Shown here one piece after another: positions 8,391 to 16,699 of a stretch of 42,500 bases of DNA; the stretch's first letter is position 1; every line of letters starts with the position of its first letter. A program made the position numbers and the translations under genes. The DNA is from Symbiodinium natans (taxonomy: Eukaryota > Sar > Dinophyceae > Suessiales > Symbiodiniaceae), in the NCBI GenBank assembly GCA_905221605.1, contig CAJNDS010000806.1, forward strand, positions 1 through 42,500, given 5' to 3'. The notes beneath the pieces are model-generated. The model had not been told where the DNA came from and ran no database searches. It saw only the letters and a list, made by a program, of their open reading frames with translations.

Positions 8391-8467
8391 AGTTAGCACT
8401 GAGTGGACAAGAAGACGTACTGCCACCCTGCCCACGGGACGATTCTGCAATTCTAGAACCTGCAACT
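8391..8467 (+). CDS. Possible cysteine-containing exon
   Basis: Acceptor TTGATTTCAG. With the one base needed by the previous exon it reads VSTEWTRRRTATLPTGRFCN, then SRTCNC, to a GTATTC donor. A second frame is also open (LALSGQEDVLPPCPRD), so the frame is not certain. Confidence 0.4.
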
Positions 8468-8604
8468 GTATTCTAAGCCCTGAGTCAGAGACCCTCGACA
8501 GAACCTTAATATCCTAAACCAAAGTAAGCCAAACGCGCGAAGCAGTGAGCACCATGTCGGCGTCATGCACATGTAGCTCGTCTTTAACTTAAGGATCTGT
8601 AGAC

Positions 8605-8757
8605 CCTAAACCCTAAACCCTAAACCCTAAACCCTAAACCCTAAACCCTAAACCCTAAACCCTAAACCCTAAACCCTAAACCCTAAACCCTAAACCCTAA
8701 ACCCTAAACCCTAAACCCTAAACCCTAAACCCTAAAACCCTAAACCCTAAACCCTGT
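8605..8757. repeat. CCCTAAA array
   Basis: About 21 nearly perfect CCCTAAA units. Flanking 8468-8604 and 8758-8890 hold no clear exon. Confidence 0.93.
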
Positions 8758-8889
8758 AGGGAGAGAAAGCATGTTTCTAGGAGCTCGGCTGGCACCTCCA
8801 CGCGGTGTCACCGGATGCTAGGGGCTACTGGTTTAGGATTGAGGGCTTCGGGGGGTTCAGGGGGCAAGGTTGAGACCATTCAGGTGTAG

Positions 8890-9078
8890 CCCTAAACCCT
8901 AAACCCCTAAACCCCTTAACCCCTTAACCCCTAAACCCCTAACCCCTAAGCCCCTAAACCCCTAAACCCCTCTTAACCCCTAAACCCCTAACCCCTAAAA
9001 ACCCCTAAAAACCCCCCAAAAACCCCCCAAAAACCCTTAAAAACCCCCAAACCCTAAACCCTAAACCCCTAACACCCT
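8890..9078. repeat. CCCCTAAA-variant tract before an exon
   Basis: Degenerate CCCCTAAA, CCCTTAA and CCCCCAAAAA units leading to the exon at 9086. Confidence 0.85.
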
Positions 9079-9085
9079 GGCAAAG

Positions 9086-9160
9086 GAGCTGGAGAAGCTG
9101 GCAGCACAGCATGACGAGTTGGAAGAACACCAGGAGGCCCTGTTGGAGGCCCCCAGAAGG
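9086..9160 (+). CDS. Coiled-coil exon, 25 codons
   Basis: Phase 0 to 0 between GGCAAAG and donor GTTTAGGG. Reads ELEKLAAQHDELEEHQEALL, a clear coiled-coil pattern. The next exon (9428) is in phase. Confidence 0.65.
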
Positions 9161-9230
9161 GTTTAGGGTTTAGGGTTTAGGGTTTTAGGGTTTTAGGGTT
9201 TAGGGTTTTAGGGTTTTTGGGTTTTTGTTT
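9161..9230. repeat. TTTAGGG/TTTTAGGG tract at a 5' splice site
   Basis: Begins exactly at the donor of exon 9086-9160. Confidence 0.85.
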
Positions 9231-9427
9231 GCGAGGGTCTCGTTCTCGCTATTGTTTTTGTCTGTTTCCATCAGGTTTTCCACGAGTTGATCGGTTAGGG
9301 TTGAGGGTTCCGGTGTTTTTCGGGAGGTTAATTCTACCAAAGGAGTGCTCTGCGCCGAGACTATTACTCTGAGAAAAGCTCGGGCACGAAGCGTCTCTTG
9401 CAGTTTGCAGTCAGAGCGGAACCGTAG

Positions 9428-9508
9428 GTGCTGGATGATGAAGTTCATCCAAAGTTAATCGAGCTGCTGGACGACGCCATCCAGGACGACCCAAACATGG
9501 GCTTTCGG
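9428..9508 (+). CDS. Acidic helix exon, 27 codons
   Basis: Acceptor AACCGTAG, phase 0 to 0, donor GTCTGG. Reads VLDDEVHPKLIELLDDAIQD then DPNMGFR. Phase-consistent with neighbours at 9086 and 9655. Confidence 0.62.
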
Positions 9509-9654
9509 GTCTGGGCACAGAATGAATTCAAGAGTTTTTCTGCCTCAAAAAAGGCCCTGTTGAGCTTGCATTCGCCTGTGTGTTGTGTGCAAAAAATATC
9601 TTTCCGGGGGATGTTTGGATCGAGCGCGGGCTCCTTTGTTGTTGACTGTCCCAG

Positions 9655-9726
9655 GAGCTCAAGTCGCCCATTTTCGCGACTCTTCGCGACGTCCATCGGT
9701 GTCCAAAGCTCAACATGGAAGGCGGG
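9655..9726 (+). CDS. Coding exon, 24 codons
   Basis: Acceptor ACTGTCCCAG, phase 0 to 0, donor GTGAGA. Reads ELKSPIFATLRDVHRCPKLN. Phase links both sides. Confidence 0.58.
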
Positions 9727-9860
9727 GTGAGAAGAACCCGCTTGTGCGAGGCTTCAGGACTGGCTTCCCCCGCCTCGCAGCACTACAGATTCGGATCTCT
9801 CGCAGCTCTGCACTCTCTTGTCTTGGGCCTCTGAGCCGCCCACCGCAAGATGCCCCCTAG

Positions 9861-9937
9861 CCAGGCATGAGAGGGACCTTCAACGGCAGCGTTCCGATGG
9901 GCAAGCCGGACGCCAAGAACTTCAAGGAGCCACGCGG
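9861..9937 (+). CDS. Coding exon
   Basis: Acceptor GCCCCCTAG, phase 0, reads PGMRGTFNGSVPMGKPDAKN then FKEPRG. Leaves two bases at donor GTAGTG. Confidence 0.55.
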
Positions 9938-10165
9938 GTAGTGGGTTCTGTCTTTTCAGCACACGTTAACTACACAGAAAGCATCTTAAGAGACCTGTTC
10001 GATTTTTCCGATTTTTTTCCGAGGGAGAAAGGTTCCCATTGGCTCGGGGTGTGTTCGTCCGCTTACCCTTCCGAAGCGTCTGGACACAATACCCTGACGA
10101 AACACTTGCGCTCCAGGCTGTGCTGGCAAACACTTTAGACGTCCATTTATCTTCTAGAGACGCAG

Positions 10166-10316
10166 CCCTCACGGAGCACCAATCCCCTGGTTCCAGAGGG
10201 ATCGCTTCACAGATCCGCGCCTGCTTCTGTCCCCAGGATTGCCACTTTCAACTGTCACTGCTTGTCTTGATTCCCGGTTGCCTGAGCCAGGGCTCGTCGC
10301 CCTAAGCTGCCTTCCA
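10166..10316 (+). CDS. Possible exon, 50 codons
   Basis: After ACGCAG it takes one base, as the previous exon requires, stays open for 50 codons (PHGAPIPWFQRDRFTDPRLL...) and leaves phase 0 at GTGAAAG, which fits exon 10475. Composition is less exon-like than its neighbours. Confidence 0.42.
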
Positions 10317-10361
10317 GTGAAAGCCCCAAAAAGCCTGAAAAGCCCTGAAGCTTCTTGACAT

Positions 10362-10466
10362 GGGGGGGTTTCCGAAACTAGTGGTTCCTTATTGGGGTCC
10401 GTATTAGAAGGGAATCCCATATTGCTTGGTCTATATTAGGGCCCGCTATTTTCGTAAACCCCCCCC
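10362..10466. mobile_element. Short TIR element, family C (copy C1)
   Basis: Left end GGGGGGGTTTCCGAAACTAG pairs with right end CTATTTTCGTAAACCCCCCCC (a few mismatches). About 105 bp, occupying most of the intron 10317-10474. Related to 35751-35861. Confidence 0.7.
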
Positions 10467-10474
10467 AAATGGAG

Positions 10475-10590
10475 GACCTGATCTTTGACATGACCTTTGA
10501 CTTTCTCACTTTGGCCAGATTCAAGCTGGAAATGAGTATCAAGGACTTGATACCAAAAATGCTGTTGCCTGGCTTCAGACGCGTTTTCGG
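10475..10590 (+). CDS. Hydrophobic/amphipathic exon
   Basis: After AAATGGAG, reads DLIFDMTFDFLTLARFKLEM then SIKDLIPKMLLPGFRRV. Phase 0 in. The donor at 10591 (GTTCAA) is a guess; the frame stays open further. It resembles the exon at 22842 (FMISLKFKLMEFGISLIGEL), which suggests repeats within one protein. Confidence 0.52.
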
Positions 10591-10632
10591 GTTCAAAGAA
10601 AGCTTCGCCCCTGAACCCTGCTGCATTGCATG

Positions 10633-10722
10633 GATGAGCGGTTACGGTGTATGGCTTAGGGCTTTCAGGGTTGTTTATTGTTTAGGGCTGCAAAGATGAG
10701 CGGTTACGGTGTACGGTTTAGG
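10633..10722. repeat. Duplicated GATGAGCGGTTACGGTGTA
   Basis: Two copies, about 60 bp apart, each followed by a TTTAGGG-like variant. Confidence 0.75.
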
Positions 10723-10974
10723 GGTGCTTGCCCTCTTGCTTGTGAATTTCCTGGTCGTGTGCTTCGACTGGAGCACCCGAGTGGGGAAGTTAAGTTGCTG
10801 CCCGGGTGATTTAGGCCGTGCGCTTTGACCTTAAAGACAAAAGGTTGGTAGGTACGCCTCTGTGGGGAGATTCGGGGCAATTCAGGCAGATGTCTCACGG
10901 AAGCCAGTGACTGCAGCATTTTTCCAATCCCAACGCCTCAGCCCATATTCTGCCACAGTATCACCCTAGGTCTG

Positions 10975-11177
10975 AACCTAAACCCTAAACCCTAAACCCT
11001 AAACCCTAAACCCTAAACCCTAAACCCTAAACCCTAAACCCTAAACCCTAAACCCTAAACCCTAAACCCTAAACCCTAAACCCTAAACCCTAAACCCTAA
11101 ACCCTAAACCCTAAACCCTAAACCCTAAACCCTAAACCCTAAACCCTAAACCCTAAACCCTAAACCCTAAACCCTAA
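10975..11177. repeat. Long CCCTAAA array before an exon
   Basis: About 28 uninterrupted CCCTAAA units ending about 28 bp before the exon at 11206. Confidence 0.95.
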
Positions 11178-11205
11178 GCACGCTTGTCACCGCCACGTAG
11201 ACCAG

Positions 11206-11304
11206 AGGCCAAAGTTTGATGCCTGGTTCGATGATCTTGAGATCCGCCTACCGGAGATGCTCCCGGATATCATCGACCCCGACCCCGATTCTCGGAGCCA
11301 TGGG
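11206..11304 (+). CDS. Acidic exon, 33 codons
   Basis: Phase 0 to 0, between ACCAG and donor GTTTAGGG. Reads RPKFDAWFDDLEIRLPEMLP then DIIDPDPDSRSHG. Function not recognised. Confidence 0.6.
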
Positions 11305-11396
11305 GTTTAGGGTTTACGGTTTAGGCTTTAGGCTTTAGGCTTTAGGCTTTAGGCTTTAGGGTTTAGGATTTAGGATTTAGGGTTTAGGTTGGGAAG
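11305..11396. repeat. TTTAGGG then TTTAGGC tract at a 5' splice site
   Basis: Begins at the donor of exon 11206-11304; includes about six GGCTTTA units. Confidence 0.85.
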
Positions 11397-11450
11397 CTTA
11401 GGCAGCCTTGGGGGTAGTGGGGGTTTTCGGGTCCCCTTTCCTGCTTGAGC

Positions 11451-11528
11451 CCTACAAATGTTCCCCCTCCCCCGAGCGTCGCGAGATCCGCCGTCCCAAT
11501 CTGAAGCTGCTGCACAACTTCCACCGGG
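11451..11528 (+). CDS. Basic exon, 26 codons, upstream of the copia intron
   Basis: Acceptor CTGCTTGAG (pyrimidine-rich upstream), phase 0 to 0, donor GTCGGTGCG. Reads PYKCSPSPERREIRRPNLKL then LHNFHR. The next phase-matched exon is at 20430, so the retroelement sits in the intron between them. Confidence 0.5.
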
Positions 11529-11574
11529 TCGGTGCGCGAAGCCGCGAAGCCATAATAATAACAATAATAATAAT

Positions 11575-11698
11575 ATGTTTAGATTTGTAGGTGTCACACA
11601 ACATGTTTCACAATGAGTGAGCATACACATGCGACATTGGCTCAAGCCGTCAAAAGTGATTGCACCTGCAGTGTTAGTTCTGCCATAAACTCCGTTCA
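11575..11698 (+). repeat. Probable 5' LTR, left edge uncertain
   Basis: The segment ends in ...GTTCA directly before a primer-binding-site-like sequence, as an LTR ending in CA should. The left edge is guessed at a TGT after an (ATA)n microsatellite; no second copy was found to define it. Confidence 0.4.
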
Positions 11699-11710
11699 TG
11701 GTAGCGGAGC
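11699..11710 (+). promoter_or_regulatory. Putative primer-binding site
   Basis: TGGTAGCGGAGC matches 10 of 12 positions of TGGTATCAGAGC, the initiator-Met tRNA primer site common in copia elements. Confidence 0.5.
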
Positions 11711-11721
11711 TGTCGGTTTGA

Positions 11722-11940
11722 ATGGACAGCAGACGCGACCTTGCTGACGAAAGTGCTGAAAGTGACAACGAAGGTTTTGCTGTGGTGCAAGCTCCCGCTG
11801 TGCACCGCTGGGAACGCTTGATCCGTTTACTTTATCGGATTAGGCGACTGCAAAGGATTTGGGGCCTTCTGGGCCAGCATCTCCAGACTTTCGTCCAAAG
11901 CAGCGAGTTCCGCCGTCGGCTGGCTAATCGTTTGCGATGA
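11722..11940 (+). CDS. Leader ORF of the copia element, 72 aa
   Basis: Small ORF between the primer-binding site and gag, rich in Arg and Leu (WERLIRLLYRIRRLQRIWGL). Its TGA overlaps the gag ATG as ATGA. It may be an upstream ORF that modulates gag translation or the remnant of a leader peptide. No family recognised. Confidence 0.45.
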   Translation: MDSRRDLADESAESDNEGFAVVQAPAVHRWERLIRLLYRIRRLQRIWGLLGQHLQTFVQSSEFRRRLANRLR

Positions 11941-14900
11941 GCAGCCAGGAACAGCAACAGGCACAAGTGACTGCAGCGCAAGTGATGCAGGAGCTTGTGA
12001 ATCTGAGAAACGAACTCACAAGGCAACGCGAAGAGAATGATCGGCTAAGGGCCGAGCAAAGCACAGCACTTGAGCGAGTGCGGCAAGAGAGTGCAGCTCA
12101 AGTTGCGGAAGTGCGAGCACAGGCGCATACGGCAGTGCAGCAGGCGACGGCTCAGATGGGCACGATGCCACAGTTGGTGAGCGACATGGTCAAGTCGAAC
12201 AAGGAACTGGTTGAGGCCATGGCAAAGAAAGGAGGACCAAACGAGAAGCTCTGTTTGGTCGACACAAAGGGCCTGGGAAAGCCGACGACCTTCTCAGGTG
12301 AGAGTGAACAGTTCCTACCATGGAGGCATCGAATGTCGAGCTACGTTTGTTCGATCCACCATGATCTGCAAGAAGTTCTAGAGTGGCTCGAAGAGAGGGA
12401 GAAGCCATTCTCCTCGGAGGAGTTGGACACAGCCTTTGGAGAAAAGGCGTTGGAGGCGGATCGAGTTCCCAGACTGCAAGAAAAGTCGAGGGAGCTCGCG
12501 AACGCGCTCCAAATGGTTACCTCGAAGGAACCATTTACGATCGTGTGCAATTGCCAGAACAACGGGTTCGAGGCATGGAGACGCCTTACGAGGCGATACG
12601 ATCCTGCGACTGCAAGCAGGAAGCGCACGATGTTGAGAGCGATTATATCGCCCCAGAAGCAGAAGCTGGAGAATCTCCCTCAGGCCATCGAAGAATGGGC
12701 CGACGCTGTGCGCACTTACGAGAAGCGCAAGGACAGCACAGGGCGACGAACGACCCTGGCTGATGAGATAAAGATGGCAGCACTGGAGGCAATGTTGCCA
12801 CAGGAGCTGGAGTCTCACATCCAGTTGAACCAGAGCCGGTTCTCCACGTACGACGACGTGCTCGACGAGGTGACTCGCTTCATCGAGTACAAGACAGGAA
12901 AGAGTCTGAAGGTGATTTCTGCAGCCGCAGCCAGTGCGGCGAGCAAGGATGATCCTATGGACCTGTCGTATGTGGAGAAAGGCAAAGGAAAAGGAGCAAG
13001 CAAGGTCGTGTGCCACAACTGCGGCAGGAGCGGACACTATGCCCGCGACTGCTGGAGCAATGGAGGCAAAGGTTCGCAGCAGCAACGGGGCTCACCCAAA
13101 GGTCCAGGGCAACAAGGAGGAAAACCAAGCAGCAAAGGAGGAAGAGGGAGCCCCAAAGGAGGAAAGGACAAAGGAAAAGGTAAGAAAGGAAAAGGCAAAA
13201 AGGGAAAAGGCAAGAAAGGTGGCAAGAACAAGAAACACGTAGGAAACATAGAAGAAGGAGGAGAGAACACAGGAGAAGGAAACCAGGACGAGAACTGGCA
13301 GGAAGGAGAAGAGGATGAAGGCTGGGAAGACGGAGACTGGGGAGAAACCTGGGAGGACGGTTGGGAGGAAGCAGAAACAAACAACCTCTACGTGGGAGCG
13401 TTAGAAAGAGAGAGCCCGAAGAGAGAGAAAGAGAAGAAGAAGAAAGAGTCGAAGCCAGACCCCGGCAGTCGTGGCTCAAGTAGGGAAGAGGGCTCCGGCC
13501 CGACCGTGCTTGGGGCCATGGCGCCAAAGAACCCGAAAAGGAAGGTTCCTCCAAAGGAGGAAAAAGACGAGGATGAAAAGGAGCTAGAAGCTCTGGAAGA
13601 GCAAATGGACAGAGCAAGGGGTCAGTTCCAAGACATGAAGGAAAAGGTGGAACTTGCGAGGAGACGTCGCCAGGAAAGACTTCTTCAGGAAGCGGAAGAG
13701 CTGGCAGAAGCCAGGAGACGTTCCCGCGGCGAGGTGCCGGGGCAGTCCAGCTTCGGAGCGTTTTCGTCTTCGTCGCGAGGACCTCCGGAGAGAGTGCGCG
13801 AGCCAAAGGCCGGAAAGAAAGAGGAGAAGAAGGAGGTGAGGTCTAAGGCTTTGGACACGGCACCCTGGAACGTTTCGCGCTACCGGGAGCCACCAGTGCA
13901 TGAGCCCAAGACCCCTCCAAAGGCGAAGCAAGAAAGGCCGAGAACACCGCCGAAGTCACCACCGCCTTCCAGGACCAAAAGTCCGCTTCTCAAGCCGAAG
14001 GTAGAGCCAAAGAGAACAGAGCCAAAGTCACCACCTTCGAAGCCAAAGGCAGAGCCGAAGAGAACAGAACCAAAGTCACCACCTTCGAAGCCTCCACCTA
14101 GAAGTGAAGAAGTGCAGCCAAGAAGCGAAGAGGTGGAGAGACAACTTGCTACCACAGCGCCGAAGTGGGGAGCCTCAAGGAGCCAAAGACCTGTGGCGAA
14201 GGCAAAGCCAAAGCTTCTAAGGAGTCCGGCGTCTTGGGCAGGAATGCGCTTCAGGGAACGTGTGGCCCACCAAGATGCCATACGAGACAAGAAGCCCAGA
14301 GGCACCGTCGGGGAGTCCTTACTGAAGAAGCAAGGCGAGGCCTGCTCCACCTGCGTGTCGAGGCGACTGAAGTTCAGGAGCAAAGCGTCCCTTCTGCTGA
14401 AGAAGAGGATGAAAGAGTACAAGGCAGCAGCTGCAAAAGCAGCGGGCTCCCACTACGCCAGGAAAGTTTTCGAAAGAGAAAAGCTTGTGAGGGCCGACAG
14501 GCCCAGCAAGGCTGAACTGAGGAGCGCAAAGGTAGCCGAGAAGGTGAAGCAAAGGGAGGAAGAAGCCGCTGGTGAAGAAGAAGAAGAAGACAAGTTTTCC
14601 TTGGAGCCGGAGAGCTCCGAGGACGAAAGCGACTTCGAGGATGACCCTCCAAGCGAGGGGCCCGAGGAGCCCAAGAAGGAAGAAAAGAAGAAGCCACCAA
14701 AGCAGGAAGAAGGAACCGAAGGAGCAACCGCGATCACGGCAAGCACCTCGAGCAGCATGCAGAGGATGCTAGCGTCGGGTCTTATGGAGACCAACCGTGC
14801 GAACCTCGCGGTCTTGGACCAGAGGATCGCGACAAAGAGAGAGAAGCTCGAGGGACGCGGCAGTGACCCAGAGCTGGAAGCCGAGATCGCGAGCCTGGAA

Positions 14901-16157
14901 GACGAGCGGAAGCGCCTGAAAGAGGAGCGTGAGCGCCTCAGGGCGCAGCAAGCGGGCGTGAAGAAAAAGGAACCCGAACACCGCAGAGACCAGTCGGTGC
15001 ACGACGTGCGCTACAAACGCCAAGTGGAAAAGGGAGACAGCCACTGGAAGGCTTGGCGTGCGGAAAAGGGACGAAGGAGAGCGCAAGAGCACAGACGCAG
15101 CGGTGTGGGCGAAAGAGCAAAGGAGAGGATCGAGGCCGACAAGAAGTGGCACGCCCGGCACGACGTGAAAGTGAAAAAGGGCGACTTCCGCGATAACCAG
15201 AAGGAAGAGGTCGACGGCATCGACACGGAGGTTATCCACAGCGATGGGACGGAGGCCAAGCCCGAGCGGCGAAAGGACTACCGCCCCCTCACGAAAGCCG
15301 AAAGGACGAGCCACCGCGTGGATGCCGACGACGAGGAGGAGCTCTACCGGAAGGAGCTCGAAAAGCAGGAAAGGCCGAAGGCGACCGGGCGCTACTCGGC
15401 GGACCCGTCGATTGCGGCCGAGCAGAAGAAGAAGAGGAACCAAAAGAGAAACCAAAGGCGCAACAAGCTGAAGAGGAAGCTTGGGTCGACCTGGGATCCA
15501 GAGCACAGAGGAAAGAAGAAGGTCAAGAAAAGCGAAGACGACGACGAAGAGACTGTGCACTGTGAAGACTACAACGACCGCCGCGACCCAAGAGGAGAAG
15601 ACCCGGAGGACCCGGGCGAAGGAGGCGTGCGCCAATCGGTGCACAGCTTCGAGACCGTGGATGCTGCCAGCCTGGGCGCTTCGCCAGGCGTGGCTAGCGT
15701 CGAGGTCAACTTTGACACGGGAGCGGCCGTGACCGTTCTGCCTGAGAAGTACGTGACGCAGCCAAAGGACAACGGCGTCCGCTACAAGACGGCGTCAGGT
15801 GAGGCGCTGAAAGACCAAGGAAAAGCCGAGGTCACCGGCACTTTGTCGGGAGGCCGTGGGGCCACGATCACCGGCCGAGGCGCCGGGGTCCACCGCATAC
15901 TCCTGTCAGGAGCACAGGCGTGCAAGACGCATTTTGCGTTTCTGCACGGAACAGGAGGCTTGCTGGTCCCAAAAGGAACTGCTTTCGCTAAGGAGGCCGA
16001 CGAGGCGTTGCGCCAGTTGGCTTGGAAGCACAAGGGTGTCGGAACCAAGATGCAAGTGAAGAACGGCATCTACGTGTTTCCTCTGCAAGACGAGAAGAAA
16101 GGAGTGAAGGGCGGAAGCAAGGGCCAAGACGGCCTGGGTTTCACGGGGCGTCCGTAG
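11937..16157 (+). CDS. gag: Gag and protease polyprotein (ORF1, 1406 aa)
   Basis: Starts MSSQEQQQAQVTAAQVMQEL with a coiled-coil N-terminus (residues about 5-80). The capsid-like region covers about 95-330, and a CCHC zinc knuckle CHNCGRSGHYARDC about 359-372. A very long, highly charged Lys/Glu/Pro linker (about 375-1230) follows, with PKSPPSKPKAEPKRT-type tandem repeats near 690-720. An aspartic protease with FDTGAAVTVLP lies at about 1256-1266. The linker is far longer than in ordinary copia Gag. It ends in TAG; the following ORF overlaps it in another frame. Numerous open frames on the opposite strand here are composition shadows. Confidence 0.85.
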   Translation: MSSQEQQQAQVTAAQVMQELVNLRNELTRQREENDRLRAEQSTALERVRQESAAQVAEVRAQAHTAVQQATAQMGTMPQLVSDMVKSNKELVEAMAKKGGPNEKLCLVDTKGLGKPTTFSGESEQFLPWRHRMSSYVCSIHHDLQEVLEWLEEREKPFSSEELDTAFGEKALEADRVPRLQEKSRELANALQMVTSKEPFTIVCNCQNNGFEAWRRLTRRYDPATASRKRTMLRAIISPQKQKLENLPQAIEEWADAVRTYEKRKDSTGRRTTLADEIKMAALEAMLPQELESHIQLNQSRFSTYDDVLDEVTRFIEYKTGKSLKVISAAAASAASKDDPMDLSYVEKGKGKGASKVVCHNCGRSGHYARDCWSNGGKGSQQQRGSPKGPGQQGGKPSSKGGRGSPKGGKDKGKGKKGKGKKGKGKKGGKNKKHVGNIEEGGENTGEGNQDENWQEGEEDEGWEDGDWGETWEDGWEEAETNNLYVGALERESPKREKEKKKKESKPDPGSRGSSREEGSGPTVLGAMAPKNPKRKVPPKEEKDEDEKELEALEEQMDRARGQFQDMKEKVELARRRRQERLLQEAEELAEARRRSRGEVPGQSSFGAFSSSSRGPPERVREPKAGKKEEKKEVRSKALDTAPWNVSRYREPPVHEPKTPPKAKQERPRTPPKSPPPSRTKSPLLKPKVEPKRTEPKSPPSKPKAEPKRTEPKSPPSKPPPRSEEVQPRSEEVERQLATTAPKWGASRSQRPVAKAKPKLLRSPASWAGMRFRERVAHQDAIRDKKPRGTVGESLLKKQGEACSTCVSRRLKFRSKASLLLKKRMKEYKAAAAKAAGSHYARKVFEREKLVRADRPSKAELRSAKVAEKVKQREEEAAGEEEEEDKFSLEPESSEDESDFEDDPPSEGPEEPKKEEKKKPPKQEEGTEGATAITASTSSSMQRMLASGLMETNRANLAVLDQRIATKREKLEGRGSDPELEAEIASLEDERKRLKEERERLRAQQAGVKKKEPEHRRDQSVHDVRYKRQVEKGDSHWKAWRAEKGRRRAQEHRRSGVGERAKERIEADKKWHARHDVKVKKGDFRDNQKEEVDGIDTEVIHSDGTEAKPERRKDYRPLTKAERTSHRVDADDEEELYRKELEKQERPKATGRYSADPSIAAEQKKKRNQKRNQRRNKLKRKLGSTWDPEHRGKKKVKKSEDDDEETVHCEDYNDRRDPRGEDPEDPGEGGVRQSVHSFETVDAASLGASPGVASVEVNFDTGAAVTVLPEKYVTQPKDNGVRYKTASGEALKDQGKAEVTGTLSGGRGATITGRGAGVHRILLSGAQACKTHFAFLHGTGGLLVPKGTAFAKEADEALRQLAWKHKGVGTKMQVKNGIYVFPLQDEKKGVKGGSKGQDGLGFTGRP

Positions 16158-16699
16158 ACGGTGTAAGGCCCAACGGGCTTAGCGTTTCACCCCTAGACGA
16201 AGAGGCTGAGATGGTTGAGGAAGCGGCAAAAAGGAAAGCCGCCGGAAGGGCAACGCTCAAGGTGTTAGCCAAGGAAGACAAGAAGAAAGAGAGAGAGCGA
16301 GAGAAGAAAGAGAGGAAAACGACACAACAAGGAGCAAGCGCAAGCATACAAGTGCCAGCAGCAGCGCCAGCAGCACAACAGCAACAACAGCAGCAGCAGC
16401 CAAGCGAGGAAAAAGGAGGCACTGAAGACGACCGCTTTGCCGAGGAGCCGGAGGCTCCAGGCGAAGAACAACAGAGGGCGATAGTGCCGAAGAGCCCAGA
16501 CCAGCCAACAGCTGACCAGATCGCACAGCACGAAGCCTCGGGGCACGCGGTGCACCGTTCCTGGTGCGTCCACTGCCAGAGAGCGCGAAAGATGGTGAAT
16601 CCACATTACCGGATTCGGAGAGCCGAACTTGAGACATCTTTGCCGACGCTACACATGGACTACTTCTTCCTGGGCAAAGAAAGCAGGAAGACGACGTGA
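16158..16699 (+). CDS. pol: Integrase N-terminal part (ORF2), frame-shifted
   Basis: This frame is already open from 16022, overlapping ORF1. It carries a Gln-rich tract (about 16360-16400), then the integrase HHCC zinc motif HEASGHAVHRSWCVHCQRAR (about 16526-16585) and the first catalytic Asp in LHMDYFFLGKE (about 16651-16682). It stops at 16697-16699, in the middle of the integrase core. The shift relative to ORF1 could be programmed or an indel. Confidence 0.75.

Noticed and set aside
12190-16127. Many minus-strand and alternate-frame ORFs of 60-290 codons
   Set aside because: They overlap the gag/protease ORF, which has a zinc knuckle and DTG motif; composition makes the other frames open.
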